Below, one piece after another: positions 11,101 through 22,751 of a DNA stretch of 64,000 bases. Numbering within the stretch: the first letter of the stretch is position 1; every line of letters begins with the position of its first letter. The position numbers and the translations under genes are program-made. This stretch comes from Icerya purchasi (lineage: Eukaryota; Arthropoda; Insecta; Hemiptera; Monophlebidae), in the NCBI GenBank assembly GCA_039619475.1, contig CM077116.1, forward strand, positions 300,370,464 through 300,434,463, in the 5' to 3' direction. The notes under the pieces were generated by a model, which saw only the letters and a list, made by a program, of their open reading frames with translations, did not search any database and was not told the DNA's origin.

Positions 11101-14100
11101 ATTACATTTAATTCAATTTTGTCCTTACTTGTTTTATGTTAAATACGCATTAACGCTGCTCTCTGCTTCTGTAAATTAGCTATACCATTGTTGAATGAAA
11201 TGTCTTTGGGACTATCTACGGGGACTTGGTCAGATTGGAGTTTAGCTAATGTTATTAAATTCGAGATATAATTGTATAGCTCATTACTATCATCATAATT
11301 CTCTAGCTGGTTATCGTTTAAAAGTAGCTCCGCTAATTTGTTTTTAAATATCGTAGGATTCTGATTATTGTGTTTGTTATTTCTATTTCTCAACTTGTTT
11401 TGGTTCCTAGCTAGTCTGATTGTGACCGTGATTAATCTGTGGTCCGTATAAGAATTAAAATATTCCATACTGTGGACTTCGAAATTAGATATTCCGTCAT
11501 TACCTACCGGAGTAATTACATAATCTATTAATACTTTATTCTCCAAGTTTGGTGTAATCCACGACCAGCGTTGACCTTTCCTTTTTTTAAAGAGACTATT
11601 AACTATTTTAAAATTAAATTGTTGACAAAAACATATTAACCTCCATCTTCACGCGTTTCGCTTCCTAACGTACCTTTTTCACCTTTCAATCTCGAGCCGA
11701 CTTGACTGTTCCAGTCTCTCATTATTAATAAACTATTGCCCTAAAAACTCAATTCGTTAATCGAATCTTCCAGAATTTCATAGAATCCGTCAACCTCTTT
11801 GTCTTCTGCGGCAGAGGTAGGAGCATATATTTGAATACAAATTAATAGAGTACCGCTTATCTTTAACTTCAAAATTGCCAGTCTATCAGTACGTCCTTTT
11901 AACTCCACGACCTTATTCTTATAATCCGGTTTTATCGAAAAGCTAACCCCTCTCTGTCCAATATTATTCCCAAAATGGTAGAGTAGATTACCTCTTTGCG
12001 TAACTATTATTTGCTCTCCCGGTCTACGTGTTTTTGACAAACGTAAGACTTCTATGTCAGTTTTCGCAAAAGCTTCTTCTAGCTCTGAAAGATTATCTTC
12101 CTGTCTTAGTGTCCGAACGTTCAAAATACCTACTTTTATTACGCGATTATTTTTACAATTAGCTTTAGATTTATTATTACTCATATTTAATAATGTTACT
12201 GCTACCATCTAGGGGAACGGTTAAAGGAAAATTGGTCTACTCACCCTCGGTTACCAGCCTTTCTGGGTGAGGAGGGAAGTTAAAATTATTCACACATATT
12301 TAAAATTACATGTTGTTTTTATAAGTGGCAGATATATTTTGGCCTCATTTAGCAAATACCACACAAGATTTTTGAAAAGAAATAAGAGTTCTAACGTAAT
12401 ACATAAAATTAAATTTTTAATAATTTTTGTTTTTTATTTTTTTCAACGATTTCATTCTGGAACGATTTTTATTAAAATTTTTCTAAATATTTTTTTTTTG
12501 GACTTCATCCATTTAATCTATTCTAAATTTTTTTATTTCATTGTCTTTGTGGTTGTGTGGTTAAATCAAAAAAAGATAGGAAAACTTAGACGTTAGTGAG
12601 GCATTGGTTAAAGTGTTTACTTGTCAGTAATAATAAATTGAATTTTTATATTAAAAAGGGGAAAAAACGTCCAAAAATTTCATTGATTTTGAAGATTTTG
12701 AAAACATAATTATTCATTTCGCATTAGAAGTCATGGTATTTAGTTTACTGTTTAAACTAATAATGAGTTTTTGTTATTAAGTTTTGAACTGAGGACTTTG
12801 TAAATTAACAGTTCATTGAGTAAATTTTGACTATATATTAATTTCAATTATTTCTAAATAAATTTAATACTGGATTCTGATTAGCATAATTTTTATGAAA
12901 ATACAGAAACGGTAATGACACTTTATTCAAAATTTCGTTTAGCCTAATTTTCTGTGTGGGGTTGAAACATTTATCAAAATATACATGTATATTAAATCGA
13001 TTTTTTGACATCGTTTTGTGTATGCAGTAATTTTCAAATGTAATTGGAATTCTTAAATTTTGTTAAATTATCATATTTTATTAATCGACAAAAAAAGTAA
13101 ATAAATTTCCAAACCTATTTTAATTCGCAATTCTAGTTTCTCAGGTGGACTTCATTGGTTATCATCGCACTGCCGTTATGCGCTTGATTTTGTAATTTCT
13201 CTCGTCTGTCGATCCATAGCTACTAAACTATCTTGCCTTCATTTCCCTCATCAGCCTTCTTTATTCTTCTCTAATTCGTTACGTCTTGACTACATCTAGT
13301 TTTTATACATTGGATAATTCCTATTATGTTTGTGACAGAGATCACATATTTTTTAAATGTTCCAGTCTATCCCTTGAACGTGATTTATTTAGTTCTTAAC
13401 CCTTAAGCCTTAATCTTCCTGCTCTATATAATGCCTTTTATGTTCTTTCTTTACCTATCATCTCAGTTGTTTCTATTTTAGAAGTTTTCATTAGTTTCAC
13501 ACAAAATAAAAAAAATTATTTTCAACCCGTTTCATATATTTCATACATTTTTTGGATCAGTGCTCTTTGTTGACAAAATTTAGATGAAAAGGAAAAAGAG
13601 AACTTATACGTATTTAAAATCCATTGCCCATTCTGTTTAAAAAAGAACACAGTATCACTAACCATTTTAAATAACTAATTTTGTATACAATTTTCAGATT
13701 AAGCCAAGATATTTATTAAACGTCAAAAGTGGCCAAAGTCCTCTCGGAAAAAAGTGATCAATAAAAAGGGAAAAAACAGATGAAATTGAAGTAACTGATG
13801 ATTTAGAGGGAAATAAAAACCACTTCAAGTTTTACTTATTGTAATCCTAATTTTCATACGTTGTTGGATTAATGTCCTTTCCAACAAGCTCAATAATGAA
13901 AAAAACAGGACCAGATATAAAATATAGAAAATAAATATAAAGTTTAGATACATTAAATTCCAGAACAAAAAAAGTGTAAATATAAAATTTAATCAAGTCT
14001 AAATTCGATTTATGTGTGAGAGTTTGTATATATGCAATATTTAGTATTATTTCTTTAACTTTCATTACATTAACAGAAATATATCTTATTATTAAATATA

Positions 14101-17100
14101 ACAGAGGAATAAAATATTATTATTCATTAATTTCCAAATGAAGTTTTAGTTTTGATTAATTACGCATTTTAATTATAAGTATTTTGATCATATTTATTTA
14201 GATCTTAACCAGAATAATTCATAAAAATTAAACAGCGTGTCTAACTGCTCGCTGGTATATTTTAAAAATACAGTAGGCGCTCGGTTATCCGACACAATTG
14301 GGGAATTGAATGTGTCGGATAACTGAAAAAGTCAAATAATACAGAGCTTTTTCGATTTTTTATTTTATTTTATTACATATTTATAAAGAACAATGTTAAG
14401 AGAAAAATTTCAGTATAAAACACAACGATTAATATATATTATTTTTTTAAAAAGGTATCCATCGACAATTGTTTCACCTTACTTATTCGTTGATGGGCTG
14501 CATAATCTCGCCATTTTCGGAACAATATTCCATCCGCTGTTGTATAGTCATTTTGTTGTTCGATATAAGAAATTGCTCTCTCAAGAATTTGAAAGCCTTC
14601 AGCGTGACTTATGGCATCTTTAGAAGCTGAAATGATTTTCATTTCGTCTTTTGAACTATCGCTTCCTTTGTTCTCGATTCTTGTAAGTTGAATAATATCG
14701 TCACTGGTATATTCGAAATCGTTATCTGTCGTCATCCATTCTGGCATATCGGCATTCTCACACCTTAGAATTCTTTGAAGCAATGAACGCAGTTCAGAGT
14801 CTTTTTCAATTTTATCGTAATCGTCTTCATCAACAGCTTTCCATTTATCACTACCTTTATGATCGAGAAGTTTGCGCCATGACTGAACAAGAGTTATCGA
14901 CTGAACTTGGTCCCATGCTTTAGCAATCCTCCAAATAACCCCCAACGTGTCCAATTTTTTCAATTTCTGGACCATATCTACATCTTCGTCACGAAGAATT
15001 AAACTTAAAAGTTTAAAACGATATTTCCTTTTCATGGTTTCGAGTACGCCTTGGTCCATTGGCTGGCATAGGAACGTAACACATTTGGAGTTACAAAAAG
15101 AACCTTGATATCGCCATCTTGTAAACTCATTGCTTTCGGATGCGAGAGCGCATTACCTAAAGTCAGAATGGCTTTCCTGGGAAAACTTTTTGATTTTAAA
15201 AACTTTTCAACATCAGGAACGAAATCATCATAAAACCAAGATTTGGAAATTGTACAGTCCATCCAAGAGTTTTTATGATGAATATAATAAACAGGTAGCG
15301 AGGACTTATTCTTAATTTTCTTAAATGCCCTAGGATTTTTGGATTTTCCGATCACCACTAACTTGAGTTTATGGTTCCCAGTGACATTACTGCAAGCCAT
15401 CACTGTCACTCTATCTCTGCTTTTTTAAATCCAGGAGCACTTTTCTCTTGTCGCGATGCCAAGGTTTTCGATGGAATCATTCTATGATACAGTCCTGTTT
15501 CATCACAGTTGTAAATTTGTTCGCCTGTAATCCCTCGTTTTTCTATCATTTTATGAAGACATCGTTTAAATTTCGCCAATTCTTCTAACTGAGTTGTAGC
15601 GCTTAATTTTTGTCCGCAGACATTCAACTGACGAATATACCGTATCGTTTATTCCAACGAAATAACCAGCCATCGCTTGCTGTAAATTCTTCATCTGCAT
15701 CGCCAGATACGCCTTCTAATTCTTTATAGAATTTCATAGCTTCCAATTTCCGGAAATTGGAATTCCTTTTTTTCGCTGTTGCACAAATCATATGAAGAGC
15801 GCTTTATTTACAACTTCATGCTTACTTTTCTTCATTGTTTTTCTTTCAATTGTCGATGAAGAAGGCCCAGCATGCTTCGAACACCAATTTATAATCTTTT
15901 TTTCATTTTTTTCCCAACTGGACTACTGTAGTTCGACCAACACCTGAAGAATCTGCTACATTCTGGGACAGTTCTCCCACATTCAATCTTTTTATGGCAT
16001 TATATCGGTCTTCCACAGAAACCACCACTTTTTTTCGTTTCTTTTCAATCATTTTTCGATTAGACATTATGTACATACGAATATAGGCAAAGCACAATAG
16101 AAAATAATTTCGTTATTTGACGAAAACGAAGAGAAAAATTAACGCTGTCAACGTTGCGAAATAGATTTCAGTCGAGTTTTAAGTGGATGAAAAAGTAAAT
16201 GGCTAATCGTGGGAAATTTTTATATATCTGAAGGTGTGTTGTAGTCGTGTTACATTATCATAGAATGCGTAGTTGAAGGTAAAAAAATCGAGGGAAAATC
16301 AAAACTATCACATACTAAATGTAGTCCATGTGCCAAACAATTTTTGAGTATAATTTGGGGGGGGGGGGCAAATTTTCCTTCAAACCTCAGTTAGAGGGGC
16401 ACATGTAAATGGTAAAAAAAGTATGATGGCCATTTGGAAGCGGTAGCTTTTCAAAATGGCGGCCAATTAAAGATGGCGGCCATCCCGATTCATATATTAG
16501 ATCATAACTCGGTTCCTAATCATCCGATTTTAATTTTCTTTTTTTCAAACGAAAGCTTGTTACATTTCCAACAACTTTAGTTCAGTACACTTTTTTTTTT
16601 TATCTCCAATAGCTTTTGTGAAATAATGGAAAAAAGAATATTTTGTTTCTCAAAAATGTCTTTAGCCCGAATTACTCGGGTGATAATTAATTTTTATGGG
16701 GAAATGCTTCAAATAAAACATGAAGATAATTTTATAAGCTTTACAATGAAATTTGCACGAAAGTTGTATCTGTGATACAAAGCGAGATATGCTATTTTTA
16801 GTACCGAAAAACAGTCGTGAAAAGAATGTCATTACGTTTTAACTACGACGCGTGCCTCATTCTGCCTCTATCGTTATATTGAACCCGCGAGTAAATGTTG
16901 TAGAATCTTTTATAGTTTGATAACATTGAAATTAGTGATATAATTTTATATAAATTACCCAGATAAATATGAAGACAAGTATCACGGGATAATTTTCGAG
17001 ACATCGTTTCCAAATTGCTGTTTGATAATTCGCTCTGAGAACGTGCTGATGGAAGCAATCCTAACAGGGAAGTAATTGCACTGAATTAACAGCCCTTTGT

Positions 17101-20100
17101 TTGCTTCGGAACAGTAGGTAACATTCTTCATTCACACTTTCAATTTTTGAACCCTTTAGATACAATTGACAAGTAAATTTTTCCACTTCATTGGGGGTTT
17201 CTCACTCACAGTCCAATCTTCTCCGACCATTGAAAATAAAGTTTCAAATTCTTGATTTCTCATTAATAATTTCACTGCTTTTATTTTTCCCTGGCCAGCC
17301 ATTGCACTTACAGTATCACAACCAGTAAACGCATGAATTGCTGGCAAGACTGTCACAATTTTTTTCCCCAGAACGTGTACTAGTTTTTGGATATCAATAA
17401 GTCGAATTCGTTTTTTTTCCCACGTTTCAAGTAAATATTACTATCTTTGATACGCAAAAAAGCATAAGCACACAAAATCAGAACGTCTGTGTCATCTGCG
17501 GTACATATAACATTGGCAAAATACTTCGAGGCGTGTTGAATGTGTAACATCATTCTGGTATCAGCTTCCTCTTGTGATGAAGATAGTTCTGGCACTTCTT
17601 CCACCACATTAGCATTTATTTTGAAGCATTTCTCTTCACATGTAATAAACAAGATTTTTTCCAAATTTTTCCTTTTATTAACATCTTGCCAACTTTCCGC
17701 CAAAAATTTTGCCAATTTATTCTTGCTTTGACTGCGTTTTAAAATTCCTCTCCAATTTTGGATTTTATGCCCACTCTTTAAAGAACGAAATGAAATTCCT
17801 TCATCAGCACCTCTATACAATCTTTCGGCATCTTTAATAGATCTATCTTCGTAGGTATCAAAAATGGCATCTGTTCTTTTGCTACCGGCTCCCACTTTTA
17901 ACACTTCAAATAAAACTAGATCCGAAATTTCTTCAAAAGTGTGGTTTTCTGCATATAACTTTTGAACGAGTGCCATGGCATCAATTATTGTTGCTGATTC
18001 ACCAAATACTTGGTCACCAAGAGTAATTTTGTTCTCAAAAGGATTCGTCTATTCATTTTCTAATAATTCAGTTAGAGAAGAGATTTGCTTCTCGTCTTTA
18101 AAAATTCGTGTTTTATGAAGACAGTATGGTCGACATTTTTATTTTGATTAAATTGTATAATCTCTTTCATTTTACCTAAAGCTGACGCTCGAAACTCTGC
18201 TGTTAAGTAATATTTAGATATTGCTCCAGGCTTCAAACTAAAACCTTTTGGCCCGCCTGCTGTTTGTGCATCTTTATTCACCGTTTCTTCTAGCGCTTGA
18301 TCAACGGGTATTCTTGCAAATGGATTTTTTGATCTGAGCTGGACAGAAAATTGTCCAGATTTAAATAACTCAAGAAGCGCAGGATCTTTATTTTCTAGGC
18401 AAGATAGTGCGGCAAAATGGATTGATAAGTATCGAGCGTAGTTAATTTTATCCAAACTGAAACACCATGGTATCATTTGTTCTAAACAATAAAGGTAGAG
18501 CATCCAGTTATCCTCTCTATGAGCTCGAATTAAGCCTAACAAAATCTCTACCAAATCGACATAAAACATCCAAAATGATGACAGTGGACCATTTTCGTTT
18601 TTTAATTTATTCAAATATTTCTCAAATAAGCTTATAACGGTATTAAATTCTTTCTTCTTAAGAAGTGTTTCAAAACTATCCTGAGAAATATTTTTAGAAA
18701 ATGAAGCAAATAAATCGTTCATTTCTTCAGGTGTTGAAGGAATTTGCGTGTTTTTAGTGCAGATGTCATCCAAAAAATTGCTCCAAATAATTCTCATGAA
18801 GGCTTCATACACGTATTTATGTAATCTAACGGTGCGATTGTACTGTTTTCTATCCAGCACTTGAGAAATGGATCCTTTTGAAATAGTACCCGATTCAACT
18901 GTTAATTCTTTAAGTTCTGCGTTACCGAATAATTTTCCAATTGTCGATAATAGATTACAAATTATATGAAAACTGCCCATCATTAGAAATATATTCTCAA
19001 ATTCTTGTAGCCGGGCCTATTTGATTTCCATTGCCTTTGAAAAAATAGCCTGAGTTATCTAAATTCAAGGCCGATTTTATTTGATTACTTTGACGTAAAA
19101 TTTCGTAGACTGTGGACATGTCAGTTGCAGGCTTATTTATTGATGGTAAATAAACAACAGTATCACGTGAAACAGTTAAATTGTTTCTTGTCATTATATT
19201 GAATCCTGTCCAAGAACTAACAATTCGATTATTAGCGTTCCACTGCCTGCTTAAAATCCAAAAAATATTTTTGCGTCTCGACTGTGTAAAAAAATTGAGG
19301 CATTCTGGAGGAAGCTTAGCAGTCAAAATTCTAGGAGGATCGGAGCTTTTGCCTGCGATATAATCGGGAATAGATGAACTAATGGCATTTATTGTATTTC
19401 TTTTTTTTCTATCTTTATCATGAATTGTCAGTCGCGGAGGTTGACAAGAATCTGACGTACTCTGGATTATGATTCCATTAACTCGATGCGATGTTCCCGC
19501 TCCGCTGAGAGTCTCTTCATTTCGATCAATATTGTCAAATGCAACAATTGTTGGAACACCCGAATGGATACTATAAGGCAAAGGAATATGGCTATCTTTA
19601 ACAGAAGTAATTTTCTGTAGGCATAATGACGCCTCTATTTCAAACAATTTAGTATAACTGCAACTGTGACCCATTCGATTTAGCATTGAAATAAGCTCGA
19701 CATTCCCTGTTAATGATTTTACAACCATTGCAAGTAAGATATGTTTCGGAGTTGAGATTTTTTCATGCGAAAAAGCATAAATAATATCTTGTGAAATAGA
19801 CCATATAAGTCGTAATTCTTGGGGGTATGTTCCTTTAAGCAAGCATCCGAGAAAATAATTCAATGAGTGTGGTACTTCAATACTTTCGGAATGTAATTCA
19901 GAAGGAGATGAAGGCCAAGCAATTTGATCACCGTCAATTGTTTTCACATCTTCTCTTATTTTTTTAGCTACTCGGAAAATCTCACTGTTCTGAATATCAG
20001 CAGTAGCTTTATCGAGCTGATTTTTCGTTAAAACATATTTCTCAAAAAGCTCATCGTACGATAAATTATCAGGTATGACGTAAACAGTACGGTTTGTAGA

Positions 20101-22711
20101 TTTAAAATGTAGTGAACTTCCAAACTCTTTTTCAAGATTAAAAGTAAAATTGCATTTTGTTGACTTTTCTACGTCATCTTTTTTATCAGCGGGAAAGTAA
20201 GAAATCAGTTCTGAAATAAGTTCACTACGCTTGTAAACATTTTTCTTTTCGAACATGTCACTTCCAATGAAATCAAACAGTAACTGATATGCTAATTTTT
20301 CAATTTCAAGATAACCAAGGCCGTGTCCACGGGGGGGGGGTTAAACCCCCCCCCATGAGAACTGAAATAGTTATTATAAATACAAAAAAATCTGAAAAAA
20401 ATCACAAATTTAAAATAAATATTGATGATTTTTTAGGGTGTTTTTACCTACTTTTAAAAGAAAAAAGAAAAATATGCTGCATATTTTTAGGTACTTCATT
20501 AATATTTTATGCAAAAAAAATTTTATTACGAGTATAATTAATAACATATGTAATTTTTATTAATGTTCATATACGGGGTAATTCATTTATGTAAATTATT
20601 AATATATAAATCAAAATGATGGAAATTATTAATAGTATAAATATTAGTGAAAAATGTATTATAAAATAAATATGCAAAGAAAATGTTCACCCCTCCCCCC
20701 CTTTCCAAAATTCTGGGCACGGGCCTGAAGATAACGATCTACAGTTTTTGGTTTTAATGGCCGTTTTCTAGTGTAACTTCTATAACATGACCTATGGAAA
20801 TGGGCTTCAGCTGCCACAATATCCCTGGAAGTTACAGCCAAAATTTTCGTGTCTTGTCGTTCTGTGGCAAGGTTTCTCAGTAACTCGTCCGATCGTAAGG
20901 TCACTGCTTGTGTTAAACTTTCACGAGTTTTACTATCTTTTACATACTTGCTATCTTTGTCGCAAAAAATGCAAATTTTCTTATAGACAACATTGCGTGA
21001 AGTGTCACGTGATTAGGAAATTCTACTTACCGGAGGCGGATTAATACATTGTGAAGAAGGTCCTGGTTCGTCAAAAGCATCGGAAAGTGCACTGAATTCA
21101 ACCAGTAATTTTAAACTTTTTGAATGAGTAAACCTAGCGCGATACTCTCTGTGATATTTTACTTTTAAAAGGTCACTTTCAGTTAAAATTGAAACATTCA
21201 AAATAGGAGTAAATTTTCGTTTTTCAGCGGCATCACGTAAAACCGACCAAGAAGATAAATCTCGCGGCGAGAGCACTGCACTTTTTTCACGCGAACCATC
21301 ACAAATTATGCACTTCGTTTGTTCTAGTTTTTTTCTTTTAGATTCAGATTCATTATACTCCGACCACATCGTAAAATCGAATTTATTGAATCAACATACA
21401 CGTAACGCATTCGGTCGAGAACTGATCTCCAAATATTTACACTTACACTGATTCTCAAAAGTAATGAATCACTCACAAATGTATTCGGAATATTTCGCAA
21501 ATCAGATGAATGTTTACAGTTTTAACTTCGGGTCAATGGATTGTGTTCGAAGTTATGATTGAAGAGAATGAGTCACGCGTCTTTATATGTTTAAACGTAC
21601 GTGATGACGTATTTTTCACGACTGTTTTTCGGTACTAAAAATAGCATATCTCGCTTTGTATCACAGATACAATTTTCGTGTAAATTTCATTGTAAAGCTT
21701 ATAAAATTATCTTCATGTTTTATTTGAAGCATTTCCCCATAAAAATTAATTATCACCCGAGTAATTCGGGCTAAAGACATTTTTGAGAAACAAAATATTC
21801 TTTATTCCATTATTTTACAAAAGCTATTGGAGATGAAAAAAAAATGTACTGAACTAAAGTTGTTGGAAATGTAACAAGCTTTCGTTTGAAAAAAAGAAAA
21901 TTAAAATCGGATGATTAGGAACCGAGTTATGATCTAATATATGAATCGGGATGGCCGCCATCTTTAATTGGCCGCCATTTTGAAAAGCTACCGCTTCCAA
22001 ATGGCCATCATACTTTTTTATCATTTACATGTGCCTCTCTAACTGGGGTTTGAAGGAAAATTTGCCCCCCAAAATTATACTCACCTATTCTATTCGGGCA
22101 CATGGACTAATGTATGTTGTGCATGATTACTCGCTCCCCTGAGAGATTTTTTAGTGTCGGATAATACGGAGTGTCGAATAATCGAGCTTCTACTGTACTA
22201 TCTTTTACAGTAAATATTATTAAAATTGAATTTATAATTGTTTAAAATAATAAAATAATTTAGAACTTTACAATTAATTTTATGTAATATTAAAGAAGTA
22301 TACGGAATGGTATTAGATGCTAGTGCCATGTTTAAATGATCACTCGTGGGGTCGCGCAACATTTTTTAGTCATCATTATAATGATATATTTTTAAAATGA
22401 CATAGAAATGTTGTACTTGCTGGGTCTCGTATAAGCGTTATAATAACTCAAGCCTGTTCGCATATAAAAATGCAATGTTGCTATAGTGATGAGCTTCACA
22501 AGAACTGCATGACATCTCAAATCGCCAAGAATTTATACAATCTGTAAAGCGCTCTCTACTTAAAAGCTGCCGAACTAAATCTGTATATACGTGGAAGTAT
22601 ATGATCATTGTGGGAATTTTCCAAAAAACACGTGGTACGTTTGGACGGGTCTCACAGCGTGAATTAGCTTTCCAAAAGCGGGCCTGTCTATAGTCAAATA
22701 TGAATATATGC

Positions 22712-22751
<40 letters not shown>

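Larger units (their letters stand above)
9311..12232 (-). mobile_element. RTE-like LINE, nearly full length, inactive
   Basis: Minus-strand non-LTR retrotransposon of the RTE type in the last SLC17 intron. In order it holds an apurinic-type endonuclease (12208-11139), a reverse transcriptase (11093-9735) and a C-terminal tail (9725-9330; WEWAGHVIRLKDNRW and GHRKCRWKDDL-like). Frameshifts and stops interrupt it between these blocks. Both ends carry the same 18-mer in opposite orientation (9343-9360 and 12213-12230). No poly(A) was seen at the 3' side, as is usual for RTE elements. Confidence 0.9.
16322..22109 (-). mobile_element. 5.8-kb long-TIR transposon encoding a FEN1/XPG-like protein
   Basis: Bounded by ~500-bp inverted repeats (16322-16823 and 21613-22109) that start TAGTCCATGTGCC at both ends. 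The flanks carry an identical 3-bp ATG at 16319-16321 and 22110-22112, a target duplication inside the Tigger element. The single gene reads leftward from 21369. It has no DDE motif I can recognise and instead ends in FEN1/XPG-type nuclease signatures. A 412-bp hAT MITE has inserted into its coding region. Long TIRs, a 3-bp duplication and an XPG-like domain recall what I remember of the Academ superfamily; I cannot confirm that without a database. This copy is recent enough that most of its ~1300-codon frame can still be followed, but it is inactive. Confidence 0.88.
14271..22195 (-). mobile_element. Tigger/pogo-type DNA transposon carrying a nested element
   Basis: Terminal inverted repeats CAGTAGGCGCTCGGTTATCC (from 14271) and, read inward from 22195, CAGTAGAAGCTCGATTATTC, both continuing into GTGTCGGATAA repeats. 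A TA target duplication flanks it at 14269-14270 and 22196-22197. This is the structure of pogo/Tigger members of the Tc1/mariner superfamily. The transposase is on the minus strand at 16097-14439. A second transposon is inserted at 16322-22109, upstream of the transposase; removing it leaves about 2.1 kb, a normal Tigger length. It is inactive. Confidence 0.95.

Noticed and set aside
16843..17058. Separate 71-residue gene
   Set aside because: It is an alternative frame over the C-terminal end of the nested element's gene; the other frame gives the conserved LRANYQTAIWKR.
16319..22112. Composite Tigger with long inverted repeats as one element
   Set aside because: The long inverted repeats have their own ATG duplication and do not resemble the Tigger ends, so two separate insertions explain the data better.
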